A DNA stretch of 64,000 nucleotides from Methanosarcina sp. UBA5 (GTDB taxonomy: Archaea > Halobacteriota > Methanosarcinia > Methanosarcinales > Methanosarcinaceae): the NCBI RefSeq assembly GCF_002505485.1, contig NZ_DAVG01000123.1, positions 1 through 64,000 of the forward strand, in the 5' to 3' direction. A program made the translations under genes and the position numbers. How positions within the stretch are numbered: the stretch's first letter is position 1; every line of letters starts with the position of its first letter. The notes beneath the pieces are model-generated. The model made no database searches. It had not been told where the DNA came from and saw only the letters and a list, made by a program, of their open reading frames with translations. Shown in pieces: positions 1-7,993 of this stretch.

Positions 1-213
1 ATGATAAACGTGCTGCCAGGTTATGAAAAGGCAGCATATAGAGAATTGAAGAACATCGAGGGGATTAAGGATGTTTACCATGTCTTTGGGGAGTACGACT
101 TTGTAATAATTATAGATGGTGAAGATCTGAATACCCTTAACGACGTGGTAGATAGAATCAGGGAAAGCGAAACCGTAAAAGCCACCAAGACAATTATAGG
201 GGCAGAACTTTAA
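1..213 (+). CDS. Lrp/AsnC ligand-binding (RAM) domain protein, 5' end outside window
   Basis: The 70 visible residues match the stand-alone effector-binding (RAM) domain of the Lrp/AsnC family: a short beta-alpha-beta-beta-alpha-beta fold with the segments GYEKAAYRELK, VYHVFGEYDFVI and the terminal KATKTIIGAEL. There is no room for a DNA-binding helix-turn-helix. Such single-domain proteins usually bind small ligands such as amino acids and associate with full-length Lrp regulators. An ATG stands at base 1, but family members normally start with several hydrophobic residues before INVLPG, so the real start probably lies just outside the window. The TAA at 211-213 is the true end. The specific partner and ligand cannot be told. 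Confidence 0.75.
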   Translation: MINVLPGYEKAAYRELKNIEGIKDVYHVFGEYDFVIIIDGEDLNTLNDVVDRIRESETVKATKTIIGAEL

Positions 214-725
214 GCTTCTTGACTTCAAAATTAGCGCAATTTTATAATAATAAAGTTAAAGTTGTTTTATATTTTATCAGGCCTGGTTTTCCTACCTAAA
301 CCTTTTATTCTGAAATCTGTTATTAGAAACTCCTCGTTTAAGGCTGTATTAAACCTACTTGAAATAATTAATGAGGCATAAAAGTACCTTAATATCCAGA
401 GTTATTTTTGTTTTAGAAGGCATTTTTATATTGTTGAACTCTTTTTCTCTCATAGAAACCTATTTTCTATATTGTATAATATTTTTTATACTTTAAAATG
501 TACTTAAAAAAATGAAATTATCAAAATCTACACTTAAAGAAGAGAAATAAATAAGAAATTCATAGAAGGCGTACAGTTGTCAGAAAACAATGAAACGCTA
601 AAATGGTAAAATGCTATGAAATAAAAATGCTAATAATTGTACTAACATAAAGCAGAAATTCTTACTCCGGATATTTATAAAATTGCATAAACTTACATTG
701 ATTTTTCAACCTGAGGTAAATTTTC
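214..725. other. AT-rich intergenic region upstream of top6B
   Basis: No credible gene is seen here. The stretch is AT-rich with many stops in all frames. A TATA-like box (ATATTTATAA, 671-680) about 45 bases before the top6B ATG, together with a GAGGT ribosome-binding site at 713-717, marks the likely promoter of the topoisomerase VI operon. Confidence 0.5.
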
Positions 726-2591
726 ATGGAATTCACCATTGCAGAAGAACTTGCCAAAAATCAAAAGTCAATAAGTGTCGCAGAATTTTTTGAGAAAAAC
801 AGGCAGATCCTGGGTTTTGACTCGGCTCCCCGAAGCCTAATAACAACCGTAAAAGAGGCGGTTGACAATGCTCTGGACGCCTGCGAAGAAGCAGGGATTC
901 TGCCTGACATTCTTGTCCAGATCGAAAGAACCGGGCAGGACTACGTAACTGTTATTGTAGAAGATAACGGGCCAGGAATTATAAAAGAGCAAATTCCAAA
1001 AGTCTTTGCAAAGCTTCTCTATGGTTCCAGGTTCCATGCCCTCAAGCAAAGCCGGGGACAGCAGGGGATAGGGATTTCCGCAGCCGTACTCTATGCCCAG
1101 ATGACTGCAGGCAGGCAGACGAAAATCCTCTCAAAAACCGGCTCCGGTAACCCTGCCCATTATTATGAGCTTATGATCAATACCAGCACGAATGAGCCCG
1201 ACATCCTGAAAGACGAGATAAGGGACTGGTTTCGCCCACACGGGACTCAGATCGAACTGGAAATGAAGGCTGCCTACGTAAAAGGAAGAAGGCAGTCCAT
1301 TTACGAATATCTCAAAGCTACAGCAATTGTGAATCCCCATGCAAGAATTACCCTTATAGAACCTGACGGCAATGAGGAGGTTTTTGAAAGAGCAACGGAT
1401 AAGATGCCTGAGCCAGCAGAAGAAATCCTGCCCCACCCTGAAGGTATAGAACTTGGCACTCTAATGAAGATGCTCCATTACACTGAGCGCCAGAAACTTG
1501 CCCCGTTCCTCCGTTACTCTTTTTGCAAAATAGGCCTGTTAACTGCCGAGGAAATCTGCAAAGCTTCAGGGCTTGATCCTGAGATTGACCCTCACGCCCT
1601 GGGCCGCCACGAGGCAAGAAAACTAATTGAGGCTTTTGAGAAAGTAAAGATTATGGCTCCTCCTACAGACTGCCTTTCTCCAATAGGAGAAGAGCTGATT
1701 TACAGGGGGCTTGAGAAAGAAACGAATGTGGATTTTATTGCCACAAGCACACGAAAACCTGCAGTATATTCCGGGAATCCTTTTGTAGTAGAAGTAGGGC
1801 TCGCTTACGGAGGAAATCTTCCGAAAGAAGAAAAAATCAGTATAATGCGTTTTGCTAACCGTGTGCCTTTACTTTACCAGCAGGGAGGCTGCGTGACCAC
1901 ACATGCAGTAGAAGATATTAAATGGAAGCAGTATGGCTTAAATCAGCCAGGAGGGGGAATTCCTGTTGGCCCGGCTATCCTCCTTATCCATATTGCTTCC
2001 ATTAACGTACCCTTTACCTCGGAATCAAAAGATGCGATCGCAGATATCCCTGTAATCAAGGACGAGATTGATCTTGCAGTCAAAGAGGTGGCAAGGAAGC
2101 TTAAGCATTATCTAAGCAAGCAGAGTGATCTTAAGAAGCGCAGGGAAAAAGAAATTATCATTACAAAGTTACTTCCTAAAATGGCATTAAAGGTTGCAAA
2201 TATCCTGGAAAAAGATGTTCCTGACATCAATCCTATAGTTGCAAAGATAATGGGAAACCTGCTTGTACACAGGAGAGTGAAGAGGAACGAGGATGGGACT
2301 GCGGATATTGTAATAAAGGTCAAGAATTTCGGGACCTCTTCATATGCTTTCAGGGTTCATGAGATGCTGCCCTGGACAATCAGTAGGGCAAAACCTGAAC
2401 CAAAGGTTGTGACTCTGGGCAATGATTACGATTATGTATGGGATATCTCTGCAGCAGTCGGGTCTTCAAAGGTGCTCAGTTACAGGATAGAATCTGCAAC
2501 TGACAGCGAACTTGGAAAGCTTCCTGAACTTATTGTGGAAGGGCTTGAAGAAGAGCTTGTAACAGGGGCAAAAGCCTTTAAGGGGGCATAA
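726..2591 (+). CDS. top6B: DNA topoisomerase VI subunit B
   Basis: This is the ATPase subunit of the archaeal type IIB topoisomerase, which works with Top6A in an A2B2 complex to relax and decatenate DNA. The 621-residue length is normal. The N-terminal GHKL ATPase fold is visible: N-box EAVDNALDAC around residues 44-53, VEDNGPGI around 78-85 and the glycine-rich SRGQQGIGISAA loop near 115. A helix-two-turn-helix insertion and transducer domain follow, with the conserved lysine switch region near SESKDAIAD. A GAGGT ribosome-binding site lies 8 bases before the ATG. top6A starts one base after the TAA, so the two are translationally coupled. Nothing is missing, and the assignment is secure. 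Confidence 0.97.
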   Translation: MEFTIAEELAKNQKSISVAEFFEKNRQILGFDSAPRSLITTVKEAVDNALDACEEAGILPDILVQIERTGQDYVTVIVEDNGPGIIKEQIPKVFAKLLYGSRFHALKQSRGQQGIGISAAVLYAQMTAGRQTKILSKTGSGNPAHYYELMINTSTNEPDILKDEIRDWFRPHGTQIELEMKAAYVKGRRQSIYEYLKATAIVNPHARITLIEPDGNEEVFERATDKMPEPAEEILPHPEGIELGTLMKMLHYTERQKLAPFLRYSFCKIGLLTAEEICKASGLDPEIDPHALGRHEARKLIEAFEKVKIMAPPTDCLSPIGEELIYRGLEKETNVDFIATSTRKPAVYSGNPFVVEVGLAYGGNLPKEEKISIMRFANRVPLLYQQGGCVTTHAVEDIKWKQYGLNQPGGGIPVGPAILLIHIASINVPFTSESKDAIADIPVIKDEIDLAVKEVARKLKHYLSKQSDLKKRREKEIIITKLLPKMALKVANILEKDVPDINPIVAKIMGNLLVHRRVKRNEDGTADIVIKVKNFGTSSYAFRVHEMLPWTISRAKPEPKVVTLGNDYDYVWDISAAVGSSKVLSYRIESATDSELGKLPELIVEGLEEELVTGAKAFKGA

Positions 2592-2592
2592 A

Positions 2593-3702
2593 ATGGATAG
2601 AGAAACAAATAGCAAAACTTTTCAGGGAGATGCTCTTGCAAGGGAAAAGCTGCTTGAGCTTGCAGAGAAGATTTACAACCAGTTTGAAAATGAGGTTGTC
2701 CCAAGTGTTAGCCTCCCAAGCCGAACAAAGGCAAATATAGAATATTCTGATGAGAGCGATGTCTGGGTCTACGGGGACAGGGAAAGCGAAAGGAGTGCAA
2801 AAACCGTAAAAGGGGCGTTCCAGCTCCTGAAAACCACTTACGCTACCGAGTTCCTTATAAAAGAGCATCTGGCCCATAACCGCGGCTCAACGCTTCGAGA
2901 ACTTTACTACATCTCGGAAGGCTGGGAAGCTGCAAAATTCAAAGAACAGGCTGAAAGTGACCGACTGATCGAAGACCTCGAACTCCTTACAGCCCTTCAG
3001 AGAGAATATTTCCATATGCGCCCTGAAGAAGACGGGGCTACAATGTTCGGCCCTATTGAAATTACAGAGCAGACAAAGCGCGGAGAAAGAAATATCCACT
3101 GCCAGAAAGATGTGGGGGAAGGAGGATACCAGATCCCCTTTAATGTGGAAAACATCGAATTCAAGGCCCATGATGCAAGCATGATAATTGCCATAGAAAC
3201 CGGTGGTATGTACGCACGTTTGATGGAAAACGGATTTGATGAAGCCTACAATGCGATCCTTGTCCATCTTAAAGGCCAGCCTGCCCGGTCAACCCGCAGG
3301 ATTATCAAGCGCATGAACGAGGAACTAGGTATCCCTGTAGCCGTTTTTACGGATGGCGACCCGTGGTCCTACAGGATCTATGCCTCGGTTGCCTATGGGG
3401 CTATAAAAAGTGCTCATCTCTCGGAATTCATGGCAACCCCCGCAGCCAAATTCCTTGGCCTCCAACCCTCGGATATAGTCGAATACGAACTCTCGACCGA
3501 CAAGCTTACAGAACAGGATATAAACGCCCTGAGGAGTGAACTTTCTGACCCGCGTTTCGAATCCGACTACTGGAAAGAACAAATCAAACTCCAGCTCGAT
3601 ATAGGGAAAAAGGCCGAACAGCAGGCTTTTGCAGGCAAAGGCTTGGATTTCGTAACCGAAGTTTATCTTCCGAACCGGTTGAAAGACATGGGAATGATTT
3701 GA
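2593..3702 (+). CDS. top6A: DNA topoisomerase VI subunit A
   Basis: This is the DNA-cleaving subunit of topoisomerase VI, homologous to eukaryotic Spo11. The 369 residues contain the winged-helix CAP domain with the catalytic tyrosine in LRELYYISEGW (Tyr105/106) and a Toprim domain with its acidic residues in IIAIETGGMYARL (around 200) and FTDGDPWSYRIY (around 255). It follows top6B with one base between stop and start, consistent with one transcript and coupled synthesis of the two subunits. Length and motifs are typical. The gene is followed by a 380-base gap containing a short inverted-repeat element. Confidence 0.97.
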   Translation: MDRETNSKTFQGDALAREKLLELAEKIYNQFENEVVPSVSLPSRTKANIEYSDESDVWVYGDRESERSAKTVKGAFQLLKTTYATEFLIKEHLAHNRGSTLRELYYISEGWEAAKFKEQAESDRLIEDLELLTALQREYFHMRPEEDGATMFGPIEITEQTKRGERNIHCQKDVGEGGYQIPFNVENIEFKAHDASMIIAIETGGMYARLMENGFDEAYNAILVHLKGQPARSTRRIIKRMNEELGIPVAVFTDGDPWSYRIYASVAYGAIKSAHLSEFMATPAAKFLGLQPSDIVEYELSTDKLTEQDINALRSELSDPRFESDYWKEQIKLQLDIGKKAEQQAFAGKGLDFVTEVYLPNRLKDMGMI

Positions 3703-3771
3703 AAAAAGAACACCTGAACTGACCAAGTATGGATAACTCGAATTATTAAAGCCTCAGTTCCGTGAATTTCC

Positions 3772-3982
3772 GGCAGTGTACTGAAAGTTCTGTAGTTTAC
3801 CATGAACATTACCTATTAGCCTAGAGAGCTTCCAGTACAATTCTTTTTGGCAGTGTGCCAATTTTTTGGAAAAATTACAAATTTAAAAAAGTTATCTAAT
3901 CAAAACTCGATATTAGTAGACCAGTTTCATATACCGTGTACAAAAACTTGACTCAAATTTATAGCAAATTCGCGACACTGCC
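3772..3982. repeat. 211-bp GGCAGTGT-ended inverted-repeat element, copy 1
   Basis: The stretch begins GGCAGTGTACTGAAAGTTC and ends CGCGACACTGCC, so the eight outermost bases (GGCAGTGT and ACACTGCC) form perfect terminal inverted repeats. A related element lies at 39879-40175; both share the outer motif GGCAGTGTAC, the AAAGTTCTGTA that follows it, and an inner right-end motif ATTTATAGCAAATTCG. A further GGCAGTGTGCCA inside, at 3850-3861, may be a nested end. It has no coding capacity and looks like a non-autonomous transposon derivative or an internally deleted insertion sequence. The parent family is not identified. Confidence 0.6.
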
Positions 3983-4081
3983 CTATTCTGCAGAACACGG
4001 GGGATAGACACATGTAGATATTGGTGAGCAGCAGTCAGGGAAATGAAGCCGGAAGCCTCTGAGTTTTTATCTCAAGGGTAG

Positions 4082-4693
4082 TTAACTGCTTGAATTTCCA
4101 GTCCGATTAATTGCATTAACCATACTCAAAAAATTTATTCCCGCATGTTTTAAATTTCCTCTTACAGAATAACCATTTTTTTTGTATAATTTTAGAGCTT
4201 CTTTGTTTTCAGGCTTAACGATCAATGAGGTCTTGTAAATGCCAAGTTTATGAGATTTGAGGGTTGCTACCTTTAGCAATTTGCTCCCAATCCCGCAGGC
4301 CCGGTACTGTGGATAAACGGCAATTGAATCTATATAATATTCCCCAGATTCTGCCTCTTTTGTTTCTAACATAGGTATCACTTTTCTCTGAAAATCCGCG
4401 GCATTGGATTTATAATATTTAGGGAGGTTTTCCACCAGTAATTTCTTCAAGCGTGGAAAATAGTCTGAAGGAAACGACAAAACTAAACCTGCTATACCAT
4501 TACGTCCTTCAGCGACATCTATATTTTGATAACTCAGAATATTATCAGGCTGTTTATAGAACTTTTTAATAATCTCTTGTACAGCTGTTCGATTAGTAGA
4601 ACCAGCCAGCACATAAGCACATTCTTCCCAGGCCATACAGATTAATTCTGATGCTTCATTTGCATCTTCAATTTTGGCCCGTCGAATAAACAC
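4082..4693 (-). CDS. GNAT-family N-acetyltransferase
   Basis: About 203 residues with the GNAT fold. The acetyl-CoA-binding motif A is clear in YIDSIAVYPQYRACGIGSKL, where the RACGIG run is the pyrophosphate-binding loop, followed by LIVKPENKEALKLYKKNGY, the typical motif B. The substrate cannot be told from the sequence. A GTG start at 4693 is preferred over the TTG at 4702, because an AGAGGT ribosome-binding site lies about 9 bases before the GTG and would touch the TTG. The gene stands alone, convergent with top6A and separated from its neighbours by repeat-rich DNA, so its context says little about its role. Confidence 0.85.
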   Translation of the reverse strand: MFIRRAKIEDANEASELICMAWEECAYVLAGSTNRTAVQEIIKKFYKQPDNILSYQNIDVAEGRNGIAGLVLSFPSDYFPRLKKLLVENLPKYYKSNAADFQRKVIPMLETKEAESGEYYIDSIAVYPQYRACGIGSKLLKVATLKSHKLGIYKTSLIVKPENKEALKLYKKNGYSVRGNLKHAGINFLSMVNAINRTGNSSS

Positions 4694-4783
4694 AATTATC
4701 AAACCTCTTCAATTTTAGTAACAATTTAAATATACATTTAATGCTATAACTATATTACGCATCATAATTATATTTTGTATTAT

Positions 4784-4930
4784 GAGCCGATCCCAAAACT
4801 CAAAATTTGCTTCTTTGATTCCCGCATATTAAGTGACCAATCGAGCATCAGATGTGAAAGCAATCCTGAATAATTCTTATAGCTGAGAATGAAAATAGGT
4901 TTTGGGATGAGTAGGTTTTGGGATGAGCTC
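4784..4930. repeat. MITE-like element, family GAGCTCATCCCAAAAC, copy 1
   Basis: The left end reads GAGCCGATCCCAAAACT and the right end GGTTTTGGGATGAGCTC, which are inverted repeats of each other with two mismatches. The right-end motif TAGGTTTTGGGATGAG occurs twice in tandem here (4896-4911 and 4912-4927). Related copies lie at 22111-22240 and 62911-63042, with a half copy at 39775-39793. The copies are 130-147 bp long and non-coding, as expected for a miniature inverted-repeat transposable element. Confidence 0.7.
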
Positions 4931-5226
4931 TACATATATTCAATACTATTAATAAATTTAATGCAATTATTTTATCAATTATAAATACAAGGGAGAATTT
5001 TCCAACTAGAATTTTATGGCATTTGTTTCGTACTTTAGTGAGGCTAGAGCAAACTTGCTTCAATGTATGAAAACGCAATCACAAGCCATTTTTGAGACTA
5101 TGCCATGAAAACATCAATCAGATATTAGTGTACGACCAGTACTTTTGTATTCGGTTAATACGAAATGAAAAATAATGTGTTGTTTTTGTAGTGATTTACG
5201 TAAACCTAATATTGGAAAATCGATGC

Positions 5227-5336
5227 ACTAGTGCTTCGATTCCGAAGTATGTTCACAAAACTTGACGCTTGAACCAAATTAACGATCAAGAATTTCCAAT
5301 TAAATAAGGAATTTATTTTGGAATCGAAGCACTAGT
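5227..5336. repeat. 110-bp element with 17-bp perfect inverted ends
   Basis: ACTAGTGCTTCGATTCC at 5227-5243 is repeated exactly as its reverse complement at 5320-5336. The interior is AT-rich and non-coding. The outer bases contain the palindrome CACTAGTG. It could be a miniature transposon or a recombination or protein-binding site; no second copy was noticed in the window. Confidence 0.6.
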
Positions 5337-5501
5337 ATTTTGCTCTTATTTTCAACGTTATGTAAATTTCTGCAGAGAGATATTCAAGAGGGTTGATTCA
5401 TGGGCAAGAGAAATTTTCTTTGAATTTACTCAATATAAAGTCTGAAGCTGATTAAGTTTATATAGAAACATTCTAAATTAATGTAAGAATAATTGGCTTA
5501 A

Positions 5502-5648
5502 AAAGAAACTGTGATTAAATCCTATCGGGCTTGGTACGGCAGGATATCCAATCAGTACATCACGATAACCATGACGGATTTCGGGTTAACATTCTACCGG
5601 GAAATTCCCGGTAAAGCTATCGAAAAATACCCTGAACTGTATATGTAA
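5502..5648 (+). pseudogene. C-terminal coding relic, family unknown
   Basis: From 5517 the frame reads KSYRAWYGRISNQY and continues through MTDFGLTFYREIPGKA to a natural-looking end EKYPELYM and TAA at 5646-5648. Amino-acid composition and codon use look like real protein, unlike the surrounding AT-rich DNA. There is no plausible start codon or ribosome-binding site, and an in-frame stop lies at 5499-5501. I read it as the surviving end of a deleted gene and do not recognise the family. Confidence 0.4.
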
Positions 5649-6080
5649 AGATCTGCTGATAAACAGTATAAATGCCGCAACTACTGCTCTGATTCCTTGT
5701 GAGATACAAATTTTTGCGAGCGGAACAGCAAATATTAATTTAAACTAAAGACGTATTAAAAAATTAGTATGAAAAGCGCATATTTGAGCGTAAAATTATG
5801 CTAAAAATCACCTGTTTTGAGAGGATTGATATTGAAAAATCTTGTGTAATTTTCAGGGAATCTAAAGGCTTAAAATGTATGAGCGCATATTGAATTTGGT
5901 TCGTGGTAAAAAAGATAAAAGTAAAATATAATAAGCAGTTGATAAAAACTGCAGGCTTATAGGATTGATACGAATTCTAAGATCTATTTTGATAAAAGTT
6001 TCCCCGCGAATTTTTTAAAAAAAATATAATGTTATGTGATTCAGATAATTATACTAGATTTTTATGGAGAATAAACTAAG

Positions 6081-7982
6081 ATGAGTGATAAACAGGTTTA
6101 CGATGCTTCGCACATCCAGGTGCTGGAAGGCCTGGAAGCTGTCCGGAAGCGTCCCAGCATGTACATAGGGAGCACGGATGGGCGCGGGCTCCACCACCTA
6201 GTCTATGAAGTAGTAGACAACAGTATTGATGAAGCCCTTGCAGGCTTCTGTACCAGTGTAGATGTCACGATCAACCCCGACGGGAGTGTGACAGTCCTGG
6301 ACAATGGAAGAGGTATTCCTATCGACCTTCATCCATTTCACAAAAAATCAGCTCTTGAAGTTGTAATGACTGTTCTGCATGCAGGAGGGAAGTTCGACAA
6401 GAACACCTACAAAGTTTCAGGGGGACTGCATGGGGTAGGGGTCTCTGTAGTAAATGCACTTTCTGAATGGCTGGAAGTTGAAGTGTCAAGAGAAGGCAAG
6501 AAGTATTTCCAGCGCTATACCCGTGGAAAGCCTGAGGCCGACGTCCAGGAAATTGGAACCTCGGACGTTACTGGCACAAAAACTACTTTTATGCCGGATG
6601 CAAAAATTTTTGAGACCCTTGATTTCGATTACGAGATCCTCTCAAACCGATTACGAGAACTCGCTTTTCTGAACCGGGGCCTTACTATCAGCCTCAGGGA
6701 CTTAAGAACCCCAGACGAACAGGCTGAAATTTTTACTTATGAAGGGGGGATTGTGGAGTTCGTCAAGTACCTGAATAACAAAAAACAACCCCTCCACGAC
6801 CCGATTTATTTTGAGCGACAAAGGGACGACATGGCAGTAGAAATTGCAATGCAGTACACGACTGGCTATACAGAGAACGTGTACTCTTTCGCAAACAATA
6901 TCAATACCCACGAAGGCGGCACCCATATTATCGGTTTCAAGACCGCACTGACACGAGTTGCAAACGACTACATTAAAGTTAACAAACTTTCCAAAGAAGA
7001 CATAAAGCTCACAGGCGATGATGTAAGGGAAGGACTGACCGCAATCATCAGTGTCAAACTCATGGAACCCCAGTTCGAGGGGCAGACCAAGACAAGGCTT
7101 GGAAACAGCGATGTCAAAGGAATTGTGGACTCCCTTGTGACTGATGGACTCGCAGAATATTTTGAGGAAAATCCCAAGGTTGCAAACGTTATTCTTGAAA
7201 AGGCCCTCATTGCACAGAAAGCCAGGGAAGCTGCAAAAAAGGCAAGAGAACTGACCAGGAGAAAAAACGCTCTTGAAGTCAGTACCCTTCCGGGAAAACT
7301 TGCGGACTGCTCGGAAAAGAATCCTGCAGCCTGCGAGATTTACATTGTGGAAGGTAATTCGGCAGGCGGTTCGGCAAAACAGGGTAGAGACAGGAGTTTC
7401 CAGGCTATTTTACCTCTCAGGGGCAAGATCCTGAACGTGGAAAAATCCAGACTTGCAAAAATCCTGAAAAATGAGGAGATAATTTCCCTAATCACTGCCA
7501 TTGGAACAGGAGTCAGCGAGGACTTCTCTTTGGAAAGTGCCCGCTACCATAAGGTTATTATCATGACTGATGCCGATGTAGATGGAGAACACATCAGGAC
7601 TCTTCTTCTCACTCTGTTCTTCCGCTATATGAGGCCTCTTATTGACGAGGGATACGTATACATTGCCCAGCCTCCTCTCTACCGCATAAAGAAAGGCAAA
7701 GCTGAGTACTACATACACTCTGACAGGGAACTCGAAGCAAAGAAGAAAGAACTCGGGGAAAAAGGACTTGGAATCCAGCGCTACAAAGGTCTTGGAGAAA
7801 TGAACCCAGAACAGCTCTGGGAAACTACCATGAACCCTGAGAGCCGGATCCTTTTACAGGTGACCCTGGAAGATGCGATTCGGGCTGATGAGATATTCAG
7901 AGTTCTCATGGGAGATGAAGTTGAGCCACGCCGGAACTTCATACAAATGCATGCAAAAGAGGTTGCAAATCTGGATATCTGA
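6081..7982 (+). CDS. gyrB: DNA gyrase subunit B
   Basis: This is the ATPase subunit of the type IIA topoisomerase that introduces negative supercoils, of bacterial ancestry and present in Methanosarcina beside the native topoisomerase VI. The 633 residues show the GHKL domain (EVVDNSIDEA near 46, VLDNGRGIPIDLHP near 73, GGLHGVGVSVVNALS near 114), the transducer, a Toprim domain (YIVEGNSAGGSAKQGRDR, then MTDADVDGEHIRTLLLT) and a compact C-terminal tail ending with GLGEMNPEQLWETTM and DEVEPRRNFI. A TGGAGA ribosome-binding site precedes the ATG. gyrA follows after 11 bases. Confidence 0.97.
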   Translation: MSDKQVYDASHIQVLEGLEAVRKRPSMYIGSTDGRGLHHLVYEVVDNSIDEALAGFCTSVDVTINPDGSVTVLDNGRGIPIDLHPFHKKSALEVVMTVLHAGGKFDKNTYKVSGGLHGVGVSVVNALSEWLEVEVSREGKKYFQRYTRGKPEADVQEIGTSDVTGTKTTFMPDAKIFETLDFDYEILSNRLRELAFLNRGLTISLRDLRTPDEQAEIFTYEGGIVEFVKYLNNKKQPLHDPIYFERQRDDMAVEIAMQYTTGYTENVYSFANNINTHEGGTHIIGFKTALTRVANDYIKVNKLSKEDIKLTGDDVREGLTAIISVKLMEPQFEGQTKTRLGNSDVKGIVDSLVTDGLAEYFEENPKVANVILEKALIAQKAREAAKKARELTRRKNALEVSTLPGKLADCSEKNPAACEIYIVEGNSAGGSAKQGRDRSFQAILPLRGKILNVEKSRLAKILKNEEIISLITAIGTGVSEDFSLESARYHKVIIMTDADVDGEHIRTLLLTLFFRYMRPLIDEGYVYIAQPPLYRIKKGKAEYYIHSDRELEAKKKELGEKGLGIQRYKGLGEMNPEQLWETTMNPESRILLQVTLEDAIRADEIFRVLMGDEVEPRRNFIQMHAKEVANLDI

Positions 7983-7993
7983 GGTGGCTAAAA

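Larger units (their letters stand above)
4703..6080. other. 1.4-kb intergenic region with repeats and a coding relic
   Basis: No intact gene is seen between the acetyltransferase and gyrB, which are divergent. The region holds a MITE-like element (4784-4930), a 110-bp element with 17-bp inverted ends (5227-5336) and a 43-codon coding relic (5517-5648). The last 150 bases before gyrB are AT-rich; TAATTATACTAG around 6047-6058 is a possible TATA box and TGGAGA just before the ATG a ribosome-binding site. Confidence 0.5.

Noticed and set aside
4848..5078. Open frame of 76 codons on the minus strand
   Set aside because: It overlaps the end of a MITE and continues into AT-rich DNA, with no ribosome-binding site.
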